From assembly GCF_003350325.1 (NCBI RefSeq), contig NZ_QLYZ01000021.1, positions 1-64,000 of the forward strand: 64,000 bases of DNA. The letters are read 5' to 3'. Under the pieces are notes generated by a model. That model was given only the letters and a program-made list of their open reading frames with translations. It searched no databases and had not been told where the DNA came from. The translations under genes were made by a program, and so were the position numbers. Shown here piece by piece: positions 8,100 through 18,465 of this stretch; within the stretch, counting starts at the first letter, position 1, and each line of letters opens with the position of its first letter. The stretch comes from Vibrio rhodolitus. GTDB taxonomy: Bacteria > Pseudomonadota > Gammaproteobacteria > Enterobacterales > Vibrionaceae.

Positions 8100-8607
8100 A
8101 GCCAAGCTCTGGATTGCGCTGCTGTTTTTAACTGGCTGTGATGCTGAACAGAGCGATCTCGCGCCTTATCGCTTTATCTCTCAGCCAGTCGTTGAACTAG
8201 AGGTGGCTGGAGAACAAAAACTGGAAGTCTTGCGTTACCAAGAGCAGGAGCGCCGCTCCCCGTTTGTGTTGCCGTCAAATGTTGTCAAACCTGCGCAGCC
8301 ACTTGTGCCGCTTGAGTCAGAGCAGACGTCGGTAATTGAGTTGGAGCCATCGGATCCGCTCTTCGCCCAAGTGCGCTTATCCGGCGTCATACATGGACAT
8401 TCTGGCAAGATTGCACTATTCCAACTGCTTGATGAGCGGTTGGTGCAAAAACAACAGGGACAAGTACTTGAGCTTAGTGATTCGCAACGCTCGTTTGTTG
8501 TTCGCGAGGTTGGCGAAGACTTCGTCTATTTGCAATCCACAAGCGTGGAGGCTAGCTCCTTGCGATCATTGACCAAGCTAACATTGGCACAAAGGAGCCG
8601 TCGATGA
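8089..8607 (+). CDS. pilP: PilP, type IV pilus lipoprotein
   Basis: 172 residues. The signal peptide ends in the lipobox LTGC, so the mature protein is lipidated on Cys17. A Pro-rich, disordered linker is followed by a beta domain (about 85-165) that bridges PilN/PilO in the inner membrane to the PilQ secretin. ATG 8089 has AGGAG upstream; the in-frame start at 8041 would bury the signal peptide. It overlaps pilQ by 4 nt. Confidence 0.92.
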   Translation: MDNKAKLWIALLFLTGCDAEQSDLAPYRFISQPVVELEVAGEQKLEVLRYQEQERRSPFVLPSNVVKPAQPLVPLESEQTSVIELEPSDPLFAQVRLSGVIHGHSGKIALFQLLDERLVQKQQGQVLELSDSQRSFVVREVGEDFVYLQSTSVEASSLRSLTKLTLAQRSRR

Positions 8608-10283
8608 AGCATACCTTTTTACTTCGCAATCTTTGGCTTGCGGTTGTTTTGCTGTGTTCACTGACTTCGCATGCAGGCACTACGGGGAATGAATTTGTCG
8701 GCTTAGACTTTAAGTTAGACAGCGAGAGAAATGGTCATTTAGTCATAGAGCTGAGCAATCGCAGTATTGCCCTAGATGTGCGCAAAAAGAGCCAAGGTTT
8801 AGTGATTGATTTGCCTGACACGACGATCTTGCCATCCCAGCTTAGCCAATACGATGTGCGTGATTTTGCTACCAATGTCCAAACCATCGAGCTGCGAGAG
8901 CAGCAAGGTCGCGTGCAATTTGTCGTCAACATCGAGGGTGACTATCGATATCACTATCAGATAAAGCAGCACTATATTGAAGTGGTGATCATGGCTTCAG
9001 CATCTCAAAATAGTCTGCTGACAGATATCGATCGCGAGCAGCGTATCTCGATTAATTTTCAAGATATTCCTGTACGTCGCGTGCTGCAGATGTTGGCTGA
9101 ATACAATCAATTGAATTTGGTGGTTTCTGATTCGGTGACGGGTAACCTGACCATGCGTTTAGATGAAGTGCCTTGGCAGCAAGTTCTGGATATTTTGCTG
9201 CAAGCCAAGGGATTAGATAAATACATTGAAGGCAATGTGATGCTGGTGGCGCCCATTGACGAGTTGGCTCAAGAAAGGCTGCGCCAGCAGCAGAGAGAGC
9301 GTGATAATTCACAACGCTCGCGGCAATCGCAACTGATCAAAATTAACTTTGCCAATGCGCAGGATATTGCAACGTTAATCTCACCGACCCAAGGAGGCAT
9401 GCTATCAGAACAAGGCTCCCTTCAGGTTGATGAGCGAACCAACACCTTGCTGATTCACGACTTTCCAACCAATATTAATCGGGTACGGGAAATCGTTGCT
9501 TCACTCGATGTCCCTATCAAGCAAGTGCAAATAGAAGCGCGGATTGTCACGGTGAGTGAAGGAACCCTTGATGAGTTGGGCGTGCGCTGGAGCATCAATT
9601 CCAATGATGGCAAGCTTGGCGCAACGCTTGATGGTAATTTCGCTCAACGTAACCAAGCACAGTTGTATGATTATCATAGCGGCGATGTTGCCGATTTGCT
9701 CAACGTGAATCTAGCAGCCGCGGCGTTGAGCTCTTCCAGCATTGCTTTCCAAGTGGCAAAACTGGGTGGCGGGACGTTACTCGATTTGGAACTGTCGGCA
9801 TTGCAGCGCGAATCAAAGGCGGAAGTGATCTCCAGTCCGCGTTTAATTACCACCAATAAACAGGCGGCTTATATCGAACAAGGGACGGAAATTCCATATT
9901 TGGAAGCTGCGTCGAGTGGCGCGACATCAGTTTCCTTTAAAAAAGCGGTATTAAGCCTTAAAGTAACGCCGCAAATTACCCCTGATAATCGATTGATTCT
10001 TGATTTAGATGTTACACAAGACCGACCGGGTGAAGTATTACAAACCGGTACTGGCGAAGCGGTCTCAATTAATACCCAGCGGATTGGTACACAAGTATTG
10101 GTGGAAAATGGTCAAACGATTGTCTTGGGGGGCATTTATCAGCACAGCGTGACAGATACGGTGGATAAAGTTCCGCTACTTGGTGACCTGCCATTATTGG
10201 GCTCACTGTTTCGTCGTAGCTATCAACAACTGGGTAAAAGTGAGCTACTTATTTTCGTTACGCCCAAAGTAGTTGTGCACTAA
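8604..10283 (+). CDS. pilQ: PilQ, type IV pilus secretin
   Basis: 559 residues forming the outer-membrane channel through which the pilus passes. In order: signal peptide (cleavage near residue 25), one AMIN domain for peptidoglycan binding (about 30-115), secretin N0 domain (about 148-200), NolW-type N1 domain (about 245-305), and the secretin barrel ending in LLIFVTPKVV. It is shorter than many PilQ proteins, which carry two AMIN domains. Last gene of the pil operon; the aro genes follow after 164 bp without an obvious terminator. Confidence 0.95.
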   Translation: MKHTFLLRNLWLAVVLLCSLTSHAGTTGNEFVGLDFKLDSERNGHLVIELSNRSIALDVRKKSQGLVIDLPDTTILPSQLSQYDVRDFATNVQTIELREQQGRVQFVVNIEGDYRYHYQIKQHYIEVVIMASASQNSLLTDIDREQRISINFQDIPVRRVLQMLAEYNQLNLVVSDSVTGNLTMRLDEVPWQQVLDILLQAKGLDKYIEGNVMLVAPIDELAQERLRQQQRERDNSQRSRQSQLIKINFANAQDIATLISPTQGGMLSEQGSLQVDERTNTLLIHDFPTNINRVREIVASLDVPIKQVQIEARIVTVSEGTLDELGVRWSINSNDGKLGATLDGNFAQRNQAQLYDYHSGDVADLLNVNLAAAALSSSSIAFQVAKLGGGTLLDLELSALQRESKAEVISSPRLITTNKQAAYIEQGTEIPYLEAASSGATSVSFKKAVLSLKVTPQITPDNRLILDLDVTQDRPGEVLQTGTGEAVSINTQRIGTQVLVENGQTIVLGGIYQHSVTDTVDKVPLLGDLPLLGSLFRRSYQQLGKSELLIFVTPKVVVH

Positions 10284-10447
10284 ATAGAAAATAAATTTGC
10301 ATTAGGTCGACCTTATCTAGATAATTTCGGGTCTTATCACGAAATATCTGTGAGGAATCGGTGTCACAAGCATCTTCTAAGTCAGCTTAACGCTGTCCCT
10401 TCTTGTGGCGATGTCATTGAATTAACGTTGTAAATTACTGCTAAAAC

Positions 10448-10966
10448 ATGGCTGAGAAACGCAATATTTTCCTTGTTGGCCCAATGGGAGCCGGCAAAAG
10501 TACAATTGGTAGACATCTAGCTCAACAGCTTCATATGGAGTTTGTTGACTCAGACACTGTCATCGAAGAACGCACTGGCGCAGATATCGCTTGGGTATTC
10601 GATGTTGAAGGTGAAGAAGGCTTCCGCGCTCGCGAAGAGAAAGTGATTAACGACCTAACCGAAGAGCAAGGTATCGTACTTGCGACGGGTGGTGGTTCAA
10701 TCCTGAGCAAAGAAAACCGTAACCGTCTATCTGCTCGCGGTATCGTTGTATACCTAGAGACAACCATTGAAAAACAACTTGCACGTACAAACCGTGACAA
10801 AAAGCGTCCTTTGCTACAAACGGACGAACCACGTGATGTACTAGAGTCTCTGGCTGAAGAACGCAACCCGCTATATGCTGAAATTGCGGATTACACTGTA
10901 CGCACAGATGATCAAAGTGCAAAAGTGGTAGCCAACCAGATCGTAAAAATGCTAGAAGAGAGATAA
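10448..10966 (+). CDS. aroK: Shikimate kinase I
   Basis: 172 residues. It phosphorylates shikimate to shikimate 3-phosphate in the chorismate pathway. The P-loop GPMGAGKS is at residues 11-18, followed by the shikimate-binding DSD and R segments, the GGG loop (ATGGGS) and the LID region with RDKKRPLL. Its codon use is biased toward optimal codons, implying good expression. The pilQ-aroK-aroB-damX-dam order is conserved in gammaproteobacteria. Confidence 0.95.
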   Translation: MAEKRNIFLVGPMGAGKSTIGRHLAQQLHMEFVDSDTVIEERTGADIAWVFDVEGEEGFRAREEKVINDLTEEQGIVLATGGGSILSKENRNRLSARGIVVYLETTIEKQLARTNRDKKRPLLQTDEPRDVLESLAEERNPLYAEIADYTVRTDDQSAKVVANQIVKMLEER

Positions 10967-10996
10967 GACTTACTTATTTCGAATTGGAGCATAACC

Positions 10997-12100
10997 ATGG
11001 AACGGATTACGGTCAGCTTAGGCGAACGTAGCTATCCAATATCAATTGGCGCCGGATTATTTGATGATCCGGCCCACCTTTCTTTTCTTTCTAACCCTAA
11101 TAGTTCGGCAAAACAGAAAGTCGTCGTGATCAGTAATGTCACGGTTGCGCCAATCTATGCGGAAAAAATTCTCTCAACGCTGGCACAGCATGGCTGCCAA
11201 GCGACTCTGCTTGAATTGCCAGATGGCGAGCAATACAAAAGCTTAGCAACCTTCGAACAAGTGATGAGTTACTTGTTAGAGCACAACCATAGCCGCGATG
11301 TAGTGATCATTGCTTTAGGCGGTGGTGTGATTGGCGACTTAGTTGGTTTTGCTGCTTCTTGTTATCAGCGCGGTGTGGATTTTATTCAGATCCCAACCAC
11401 CTTATTATCTCAGGTGGATTCTTCCGTTGGCGGTAAAACGGCAGTAAACCATCCCCTTGGTAAAAACATGATTGGTGCTTTCTACCAACCGAAAGCGGTG
11501 ATTATCGACACCAATTGTCTTGCGACGTTGCCCCCGCGTGAGTTTGCTGCTGGTATTGCTGAGGTGATCAAGTACGGCATTATCTATGATGCGGCGTTTT
11601 TCGATTGGCTAGAGCAAAATTTGGATGCGCTGTATGCCTTGAATGAAAAAGCGCTGACGTACGCAATTGCTCGTTGCTGCGAAATCAAAGCTGAAGTGGT
11701 CGCGCAAGATGAAAAAGAGTCAGGCATTCGCGCCTTGTTGAACCTTGGTCATACCTTTGGTCATGCGATTGAAGCTGAGCTTGGCTATGGCAACTGGCTG
11801 CACGGTGAAGCGGTTTCATCTGGCACTGTGATGGCAGCAAAAACCGCACAACTGCTTGGCGATATCAGCCAAGAGCAACTGGATCGCATTATTGCGCTGC
11901 TCAAACGTGCCAAATTGCCAATTCATACCCCAGAGAGTATGAGCTTTGATGATTTTATGCGTCATATGATGCGTGATAAGAAAGTGCTCGCTGGTCAATT
12001 GCGTCTGGTTTTACCGACCAGTATTGGCAGTGCGGAAGTGGTTAAAGGCGTCTCAGAAGAGATTATTGAACAGGCAATCGATTTTGCCCGCGAACTTTAA
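10997..12100 (+). CDS. aroB: 3-Dehydroquinate synthase
   Basis: 367 residues. It converts DAHP to 3-dehydroquinate, the second shikimate-pathway step, using NAD and zinc. The nucleotide-binding [11 protein letters not shown] segment and the metal-binding [11 protein letters not shown] helix are both intact. It lies 30 nt after aroK in one transcription unit. Length matches the family. Confidence 0.96.
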   Translation: MERITVSLGERSYPISIGAGLFDDPAHLSFLSNPNSSAKQKVVVISNVTVAPIYAEKILSTLAQHGCQATLLELPDGEQYKSLATFEQVMSYLLEHNHSRDVVIIALGGGVIGDLVGFAASCYQRGVDFIQIPTTLLSQVDSSVGGKTAVNHPLGKNMIGAFYQPKAVIIDTNCLATLPPREFAAGIAEVIKYGIIYDAAFFDWLEQNLDALYALNEKALTYAIARCCEIKAEVVAQDEKESGIRALLNLGHTFGHAIEAELGYGNWLHGEAVSSGTVMAAKTAQLLGDISQEQLDRIIALLKRAKLPIHTPESMSFDDFMRHMMRDKKVLAGQLRLVLPTSIGSAEVVKGVSEEIIEQAIDFAREL

Positions 12101-12157
12101 TTGCAATGCTTAACCGTTGCGTGTTCGAGATTTAGCTTAAAAGCTTAGGTTGATACT

Positions 12158-13636
12158 ATGAGTGTGACACATCAATCCAGAGTGTTGGAATTAGATAGCC
12201 AAATAGAATTGTTAGAGCGTTTGCAGCTCTTAACCCATTTTACGTCTAATTTTATTACTGTCTCTGGCGCCGCTGGAGCGGGCAAAACTTGGTTAGCGCA
12301 ACGCTTTTTAGAAGCGTGGGCGGATGATAAAAACCAAGCCTTGCTGATGTGCCACCCCAACCAAACCGACGAGCAGCGTCGCACGACAATTTTGACGCAA
12401 GTGCTTTCCGAGCCGCTGTTTAATCCGGCGGATAATCTGGTCGACAGTTTTACTCGCAACATGGAACATGAGTCATGCAACGTCGTCATTGTTGTCGATG
12501 ATGCGCATCTGCTCAGTGAGACTCTTGTTTCCGAGCTTTGGCTGTTATTACTACAAGCACAGCAGCGCAATCGCTGGACGATCAATATTGTGCTGTTCAG
12601 TCGCGTAGTCAGTCTTGATGCGCTCTTTCGTCGTCTTAGTCATGGTCAAGACATTAAGCCAATTGAACTTGAAATTGAATCACTTAGCTCGCAAGAAGCG
12701 GATCGTTTTTTTGAACAATTGGTGATGCGCTTTGTCGAAGATGAGAGAGAAAAAAGGGTGCGTCATGCGTACCGAACCGTTGCGCGTCGTCCGGGAGAAA
12801 TCATGGCATTAGCAGATCAGAAAGTGGAAAAGAAAGTCGTTATTCGTTCTATTATCGGTTCGCCGCTTAATATTGCGGTCATTGTACTGCTGCTATTGGC
12901 ACTAATTGGTGGCGGTTATTGGTGGATGATGGCTCAGCCAACGCCGGATGAAACCGCCCAGCAAATTACTGGGCAAGTTGAGCAAACGGTGATCCCTACT
13001 TTGGATGAGACAGAGCCTGCTACTGCAGAGTCTTCTGCTACTGATGCAGAGCAAGATAATTCCGAGCCAGACTTCGCGAGTGAGCAAGATAGTAATGGCT
13101 TAGCGGTGGAAGATGATTCGAGTGCACTGCCGCCAGAGGTGACAGATAAGCCGGAAAGCGTCGGAGTGATTGAAGATAACTCCCAACGCGTGGTGATCAC
13201 CTCAGAAGTGGTGGATGCTTTATTAGAAAATGAAGCTGAGCAAGTCGATACCACCGAGATTGAGCAAGTGGTTGATGATGCACGTGAAGAAATCCCACGA
13301 GAGACACAGGTTAATGTGTTGACCCCAATCACGTTCGAGTTTGCTAAAGAGCAGCTCAACAGCTACTCGCCGCGCAGCTATACCTTACAGCTTGCTGCGG
13401 TGAATAGCCGATTGGAAGTGCAGAACTTTCTTGATCGCTATAACTTGAATGATATCGCGCTCGTTTACCCGACACTGCGCGATGGTCGCGAATGGTTCAT
13501 TATTACCTATGATAATTACCCAACGATTCAAGTTGCTCGTGATGCGGTGAGTAATCTACCAGAGCCAATCCAAAAGCTTGGACCATGGGCGAAATCACTC
13601 AATCAAGTACAACGCGAAATCGCACGCAGCGAATAA
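12158..13636 (+). CDS. damX: DamX, SPOR-domain cell-division protein
   Basis: 492 residues. An AAA-type ATPase module fills the cytoplasmic N-terminus, with Walker A GAAGAGKT (37-44) and Walker B VVIVVDDAHLL. A membrane helix lies at about 238-257, an acidic disordered periplasmic linker at about 260-400, and a SPOR domain at about 413-485. SPOR domains bind denuded septal peptidoglycan; DamX localises to the division ring in E. coli. The acidic linker is rich in Glu, Ser and Asp. Confidence 0.9.
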   Translation: MSVTHQSRVLELDSQIELLERLQLLTHFTSNFITVSGAAGAGKTWLAQRFLEAWADDKNQALLMCHPNQTDEQRRTTILTQVLSEPLFNPADNLVDSFTRNMEHESCNVVIVVDDAHLLSETLVSELWLLLLQAQQRNRWTINIVLFSRVVSLDALFRRLSHGQDIKPIELEIESLSSQEADRFFEQLVMRFVEDEREKRVRHAYRTVARRPGEIMALADQKVEKKVVIRSIIGSPLNIAVIVLLLLALIGGGYWWMMAQPTPDETAQQITGQVEQTVIPTLDETEPATAESSATDAEQDNSEPDFASEQDSNGLAVEDDSSALPPEVTDKPESVGVIEDNSQRVVITSEVVDALLENEAEQVDTTEIEQVVDDAREEIPRETQVNVLTPITFEFAKEQLNSYSPRSYTLQLAAVNSRLEVQNFLDRYNLNDIALVYPTLRDGREWFIITYDNYPTIQVARDAVSNLPEPIQKLGPWAKSLNQVQREIARSE

Positions 13637-13667
13637 CTGGCAGGGTACGCACCATTTTATGCACCAA

Positions 13668-13703
13668 GGTTGACCAAAGCAGTGACTTTCTGCTCGGTCA
13701 GCC
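13668..13703 (+). other. Hairpin in the damX-dam gap
   Basis: GGTTGACC (13668-13675) and GGTCAGCC (13696-13703) pair with one G-T, and AGCAG/CTGCT extends the stem inward. No T-run follows, so it is not a classical terminator. It may limit read-through from damX into dam or stabilise an mRNA end. Confidence 0.4.
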
Positions 13704-13790
13704 TAATTCAGCCTGCCAATTGCTTTGGGTATGGCGTTAAATATGTTACATTCCGCAGCCTTAATTTGTGGTTGATAGATAGAGCAGTCG

Positions 13791-14615
13791 ATGAAAAAGC
13801 AGCGTGCCTTCCTGAAATGGGCTGGCGGTAAATACGGACTAGTTGAAGATATTCAGCGTCATCTGCCTGAAGCGCGCAAGCTGGTAGAACCGTTCGTAGG
13901 TGCAGGTTCTGTATTTCTCAATACTGACTATGAGCAGTACCTGCTGGCGGATATCAATCCCGACCTGATCAATCTCTACAACTTGCTGAAAGAGAGCCCA
14001 GAAGAGTATATCTCTGAGGCTAAGCGCTGGTTTGTAGCCGAAAACAACCGCAAAGAAGTCTACCTCGATATTCGCGCTGAGTTTAATCAAACCGACAACG
14101 TGATGTATCGCTCGTTAGCATTTCTCTATATGAACCGTTTTGGTTTTAATGGCCTGTGCCGTTACAACAAAAAAGGCGGCTTCAATGTCCCATTTGGCTC
14201 TTACAAAAAACCGTATTTCCCAGAGAAAGAATTGGAGTTTTTTGCTGAGAAAGCCAAAAAAGCTACGTTTGTCTGTGAAGGTTACCAAGAGACCTTCAAA
14301 CGTGCGCGCAAAGGCAGTGTTGTCTATTGCGATCCACCTTATGCACCGCTTTCGACTACGGCTAACTTTACCTCTTACGCAGGTAATGGTTTCTCGCTTG
14401 ATGACCAAGCGGCACTGGCTGATATCGCCGAAACTACCGCCAAACAGCGTGGCATTCCAGTATTGATCTCTAACCACGACACCACGCTTACTCGTCGTTT
14501 GTATCACGGTGCAGAGCTTAATGTGGTGAAGGTGAAGCGCACCATTAGCCGCAATGGGGCAGGGCGCAATAAAGTCGATGAACTGCTGGCACTGTTTAAG
14601 CCAAATAACGACTAA
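13791..14615 (+). CDS. dam: Dam, GATC adenine-N6 methyltransferase
   Basis: 274 residues. It methylates adenine in GATC to direct mismatch repair and control replication initiation; it is essential in Vibrio cholerae. Motif I region FLKWAGGK is at 7-14 and the catalytic DPPY is at 181-184, giving the alpha-type class order. Its position after damX matches E. coli and other gammaproteobacteria. Confidence 0.96.
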   Translation: MKKQRAFLKWAGGKYGLVEDIQRHLPEARKLVEPFVGAGSVFLNTDYEQYLLADINPDLINLYNLLKESPEEYISEAKRWFVAENNRKEVYLDIRAEFNQTDNVMYRSLAFLYMNRFGFNGLCRYNKKGGFNVPFGSYKKPYFPEKELEFFAEKAKKATFVCEGYQETFKRARKGSVVYCDPPYAPLSTTANFTSYAGNGFSLDDQAALADIAETTAKQRGIPVLISNHDTTLTRRLYHGAELNVVKVKRTISRNGAGRNKVDELLALFKPNND

Positions 14616-14715
14616 GCTACACATTTCTTAACCTACTACTATCATCTGCCTGACCGCTTCGGTAGAATTGCGCCAAATTTATGCAATGAAGCCAATTTAC
14701 TTTTTGAGGTCAGGT

Positions 14716-15387
14716 ATGAAAGATTTCCTTATCGCTCCTTCGATTCTGTCTGCGGATTTTGCTCGTCTTGGTGAAGACGTAGAGAAAGTTCTCGCAGCCG
14801 GTGCGGATGTGGTGCACTTTGACGTTATGGACAACCACTATGTGCCAAACCTGACTTTTGGTGCACCAGTGTGTAAAGCCCTGCGTGACTACGGCATTAC
14901 TGCGCCAATCGATGTACATCTGATGGTTAAACCGGTTGATCGCATTATCCCGGATTTTGCTAAAGCTGGCGCATCGATGATCACTTTCCATATTGAAGCA
15001 TCTGAGCACGTAGACCGTACTTTGCAACTGATCAAAGAACATGGCTGTAAAGCAGGTGTAGTACTAAACCCTGCAACGCCACTTGTGCACCTTGAATACA
15101 TCATGGACAAGGTTGATATGATCCTACTGATGTCAGTGAACCCTGGTTTTGGCGGTCAGTCATTTATCCCGAATACACTCGATAAGCTGCGTGCAGTACG
15201 TAAGATGATCTATGAATCCGGTCGCGATATTCGCCTTGAAATCGATGGCGGTGTAAAAGTGGACAACATTCGCGAAATCGCCGAAGCGGGCGCAGATATG
15301 TTTGTGGCAGGCTCGGCAATCTTTAGCCAGCCAGATTACAAGCAAGTGATCGACGAAATGCGTGCCGAGCTTGCGCAAGCTAAATAA
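14716..15387 (+). CDS. rpe: Ribulose-phosphate 3-epimerase
   Basis: 223 residues, a TIM barrel that interconverts ribulose 5-phosphate and xylulose 5-phosphate in the pentose phosphate pathway. Metal and catalytic residues are present: [21 protein letters not shown] and EIDGGV. I chose ATG 14716 after GAGGTCAGGT; the in-frame start at 14668 adds residues outside the family. A paralogue at 32527-33198 resembles AlsE more; this copy, in the dam-rpe-gph-trpS order, is the housekeeping one. Confidence 0.95.
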   Translation: MKDFLIAPSILSADFARLGEDVEKVLAAGADVVHFDVMDNHYVPNLTFGAPVCKALRDYGITAPIDVHLMVKPVDRIIPDFAKAGASMITFHIEASEHVDRTLQLIKEHGCKAGVVLNPATPLVHLEYIMDKVDMILLMSVNPGFGGQSFIPNTLDKLRAVRKMIYESGRDIRLEIDGGVKVDNIREIAEAGADMFVAGSAIFSQPDYKQVIDEMRAELAQAK

Positions 15388-15413
15388 GTTCAGCAGAGTT
15401 GTAGGATAGAGTT

Positions 15414-16094
15414 TTGAAACAATTAAAACTGATCGCTTTCGATCTTGACGGTACGCTGCTAGATAGCGTGCCGGATCTTGCCGTGGCGGCTGACCAAGCC
15501 GTACGTGAATTAGGCTACGCGGGTGTTAGCGAAGAACAAGTGCGTGATTACGTCGGTAATGGCGCCGATATTTTGATTGCTCGCGCACTGAGCCAAAGCA
15601 TCGATATCGATCCAGAGTTAAGCCCAGAGTTACGTGCAAAAGGACGTGAACTGTTTGATGACTACTACGAAAAGAGTGGTCATAAATTGACGCATCTTTA
15701 CCCACAGGTAAGAGAGACTTTAGCGGAGTTAAAGCAAGCGGGCTTTACTTTGGCGTTGGTCACTAACAAGCCATCTAAGTTTGTGCCAGATGTACTGGCG
15801 CAGCACAACATCGCCGACTTTTTTAGTGATGTGTTAGGCGGTGATGCTTTCCCTGAACGTAAACCTAACCCAGTAGCATTGAACTGTCTGATGGAAAAGC
15901 ATGGCTGTACGCCAAGTGAAATGCTGATGGTTGGTGATTCGAAAAACGATATCTTGGCGGCCAAAAACGCGGGTTGTCGTTCGTTTGCTCTGACTTATGG
16001 CTATAACCACGGTGAGCCAATTTCTGCCAGCAAACCAGATTTTGTCGCAGACAATATCGCCCAATTACTCGAAGTGATCGCTGTTTCTGCTTAA
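15414..16094 (+). CDS. gph: Phosphoglycolate phosphatase
   Basis: 226 residues of the HAD superfamily. It dephosphorylates 2-phosphoglycolate, including that formed during repair of oxidised DNA ends. Motif I DLDGTLLDS holds the nucleophilic Asp, with later TNKP (motif II) and MVGDSKNDILAA (motif IV). The start is TTG at 15414, giving MKQLKLIAFDLDG; no ATG fits upstream of motif I. TAGGA precedes it at good distance. It follows rpe by 26 nt. Confidence 0.93.
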   Translation: MKQLKLIAFDLDGTLLDSVPDLAVAADQAVRELGYAGVSEEQVRDYVGNGADILIARALSQSIDIDPELSPELRAKGRELFDDYYEKSGHKLTHLYPQVRETLAELKQAGFTLALVTNKPSKFVPDVLAQHNIADFFSDVLGGDAFPERKPNPVALNCLMEKHGCTPSEMLMVGDSKNDILAAKNAGCRSFALTYGYNHGEPISASKPDFVADNIAQLLEVIAVSA

Positions 16095-16143
16095 GCAAAA
16101 CAAAATCACTAGCAAAATACTCTTCAATGAGTACACTGAGATG

Positions 16144-16183
16144 ACCTTATTTTTCTCTATCACAGAGAGAGGTAAGGTTTTTT
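16144..16183 (+). terminator. Terminator between gph and trpS
   Basis: ACCTTA (from 16144) pairs with TAAGGT (ending 16178), with an inner TCTCT/AGAGA stem, and a T-run follows. It lies 50 nt after gph and 38 nt before trpS, so it either ends the dam-rpe-gph unit or attenuates trpS. Confidence 0.6.
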
Positions 16184-16220
16184 CTATTTTATGAGATTAA
16201 GAAGTCAAAGGAATCCATCC

Positions 16221-17237
16221 ATGAGCAAACCCATCGTATTCAGTGGTGTTCAACCTTCTGGTGAACTAAGTATCGGTAACTACTTGGGTGCTCTACGTCA
16301 ATGGCAACAAATGCAAGACGATTACGATTGTCACTACTGCGTAGTTGACCTTCATGCGATTACGGTTCGTCAAGATCCTAAAGCGCTGTATGAAGCGACA
16401 CTAGATGCATTAGCAATCTGTCTGGCAGTTGGTGTTGACCCACAGAAGAGCACGCTATTTGTTCAGTCACATGCACCAGAGCACGCTCAACTAGGCTGGC
16501 TTCTTAATTGCTACACCCAAATGGGTGAATTGAGCCGTATGACTCAGTTTAAGGATAAGTCTGCTCGTTACGCTAACGATGTAAATGCGGGTCTATTTGG
16601 CTACCCAGTGCTGATGGCTGCTGATATCCTGCTGTACGGCGCGCACCAAGTGCCAGTAGGTAACGATCAGAAGCAGCACCTTGAATTAGCGCGTGATATC
16701 GCGACTCGCTTTAACAACATCTATTCGCCAGAAGATCCAATCTTTGTGGTTCCAGAACCGTACATTCCAACGGTGAATGCGCGTGTAATGAGCCTGCAAG
16801 ATGCGACGAAGAAAATGTCTAAATCAGATGATAACCGTAAGAACGTGATCACTCTGCTAGAAGACCCTAAGTCGATCATTAAGAAGATCAACAAAGCACA
16901 AACGGATACCGAGACACCGCCACGCATTGCTCAAGATTGGGATAACAAAGCGGGCATCTCAAACCTAATGGGTCTGTACTCTGCAGCAACTGGCATGAGC
17001 TTTGCGGAAATTGAAGCTAAATACCAAGGCGTAGAGATGTACGGTCCATTTAAGAAAGATGTTGGTGAAGCGCTGGTTGCAATGCTCGAGCCTATCCAAG
17101 CGGAATACCACCGTATTCGTGCAGACCGTGCTTATATGGATCAAGTGATGAAGCAGGGTGCGGAAAAAGCATCTGCTCGCGCAGCACAAACACTGGAAAA
17201 AGTTTACCAAGCGGTAGGCTTTGTTGGTCGCCCATAA
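16221..17237 (+). CDS. trpS: Tryptophanyl-tRNA synthetase
   Basis: 338 residues, class I aminoacyl-tRNA synthetase charging tRNA-Trp. The HIGH-like motif appears as SIGNYLG near the N-terminus, and the KMSKS loop is KKMSKSD. ATG 16221 is chosen because AAAGGA precedes it and the protein then begins [14 protein letters not shown] as in the family; the in-frame start at 16191 is upstream of that site. Confidence 0.96.
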   Translation: MSKPIVFSGVQPSGELSIGNYLGALRQWQQMQDDYDCHYCVVDLHAITVRQDPKALYEATLDALAICLAVGVDPQKSTLFVQSHAPEHAQLGWLLNCYTQMGELSRMTQFKDKSARYANDVNAGLFGYPVLMAADILLYGAHQVPVGNDQKQHLELARDIATRFNNIYSPEDPIFVVPEPYIPTVNARVMSLQDATKKMSKSDDNRKNVITLLEDPKSIIKKINKAQTDTETPPRIAQDWDNKAGISNLMGLYSAATGMSFAEIEAKYQGVEMYGPFKKDVGEALVAMLEPIQAEYHRIRADRAYMDQVMKQGAEKASARAAQTLEKVYQAVGFVGRP

Positions 17238-17257
17238 GCGATTGAAAGACGAAAAGA

Positions 17258-17283
17258 AGGTCAGCGAAATGCTGGCCTTTTTC
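17258..17283 (+). terminator. trpS terminator
   Basis: AGGTCAGC and GCTGGCCT pair around a 5-nt loop (one G-T pair) and are followed by TTTTTC. It lies 20 nt after the trpS stop. Confidence 0.75.
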
Positions 17284-17377
17284 TATTCTAAGCGGCAAAA
17301 TTTTTACTTGCCTTTATAGGGCACTATTGCACAATACACGCCCTGACTAAGATTGATTATTGAGCTGTTTATCCGTC

Positions 17378-17956
17378 ATGTTGCTGATCATTGATAATTA
17401 CGATTCGTTTACCTATAACCTCTACCAGTATTTTTGTGAGCTGGGCACGGAGGTACAAGTTGTGCGTAATGATCGGATTGATCTGCAAGGAATAGCCGAT
17501 CTTGAGCCGACTCATCTAGTCATTTCACCAGGACCGTGCACACCAAACGAAGCGGGTATCTCCTTGCAAGCGATTGAGCATTTTGCGGGTAAACTGCCAA
17601 TTTTAGGTGTCTGCCTTGGTCACCAAGCGATTGCACAGGTATTTGGTGGCGAAGTGGTGCGTGCACGCCAAGTGATGCACGGTAAGACGTCACCGATTCG
17701 TCATACTGGTGAGAGCGTGTTTAAAGGCTTGAACAATCCTTTGACTGTAACGCGTTACCATTCATTGGTGGTAAAAAGCGATACCTTGCCAGATTGCTTT
17801 GAGTTAACCGCTTGGACTGAGCTGGAAGATGGCTCAATGGATGAGATCATGGGTTACCAACATAAGACGCTACCGATTGACGCGGTGCAGTTCCATCCAG
17901 AGTCGATTAAAACTGAGCAAGGTCATCAATTGCTGGCAAACTTCCTCGCTCGCTGA
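17378..17956 (+). CDS. pabA: Glutamine amidotransferase, aminodeoxychorismate/anthranilate synthase subunit II
   Basis: 192 residues of the class I glutamine amidotransferase (TrpG/PabA) family. It passes ammonia from glutamine to the chorismate-binding partner, for folate (PabB) or tryptophan (TrpE) synthesis. The catalytic triad is visible: Cys79 in GVCLGHQ, and His and Glu in QFHPES. ATG 17378 starts the family-typical [14 protein letters not shown]. It is not next to trp genes, so the folate role (PabA) is the more likely assignment. Confidence 0.88.
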   Translation: MLLIIDNYDSFTYNLYQYFCELGTEVQVVRNDRIDLQGIADLEPTHLVISPGPCTPNEAGISLQAIEHFAGKLPILGVCLGHQAIAQVFGGEVVRARQVMHGKTSPIRHTGESVFKGLNNPLTVTRYHSLVVKSDTLPDCFELTAWTELEDGSMDEIMGYQHKTLPIDAVQFHPESIKTEQGHQLLANFLAR

Positions 17957-18465
17957 TCATTTCTAATAGAATGCCTCTCTGTGTAGAAAGGGCGATTTAG
18001 CTCACTATTTTAACATTTGTTTTACAGTTTTGTCTGTGAGGCTGTTTTGCAAAACTATTCGTTCTCTAGTGGGTAAGAAACCGGTTATCTCTACTCTAAT
18101 TTCTGAGCTATTTCATCTAATTTCTAATCTCTCAATCCTCTACTCTTCTCGTATCTACCATCTCAACTCTCACATCCACCATCATCTCGAATCTCACCCC
18201 TTTCTCTGCACTCTAAAGCTTAGCTTATGGCAATCTTAACTATTAATTACTTCATAAAAGTCGTTTAATGATGCATAAATAGTCATAGCTTGTTTTGGTG
18301 AAGTGATCTTTCTCTATTTAAACAGCATAAATCACTATTGAATTGGTTAATTAAATGTAAATACAATGCCGTGTTAGGGAATGCATAACACAAAAAATTG
18401 TTTCTATACTTATTTGTAAGGATACAAAACCTACATTGGCATGCGGTATCGAGAGGGAATGTACG
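17957..18465. other. 509-bp gap with a pyrimidine-rich tract and argD control region
   Basis: Between pabA and argD. From about 18084 to 18225 the plus strand is dominated by C and T, with degenerate repeats of TCTC, ATCTC, CTACTC and TCTAAT type; the other strand is correspondingly purine-rich. A 69-codon frame through it (18030-18239) is low complexity and not believed. The last 230 bp are AT-rich and hold the likely argD promoter and an ArgR-like box. No gene seen. Confidence 0.6.
18271..18286. promoter_or_regulatory. Putative ArgR box upstream of argD/astC
   Basis: TGCATAAATAGTCA (18272-18285) matches the palindromic ARG box core TGAATNNNNATTCA at almost all fixed positions. ArgR boxes normally come in pairs; no equally good second box is seen next to it. 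ArgR control would fit a gene used in both arginine synthesis and degradation. Confidence 0.4.

Noticed and set aside
14115..14624. 169-codon frame antisense to dam
   Set aside because: Entirely within the well-supported dam gene, no recognisable motif.
18030..18239. 69-codon plus-strand frame
   Set aside because: It passes through the pyrimidine-rich low-complexity tract; composition is Ser/Leu/His-biased and start lacks a ribosome-binding site.
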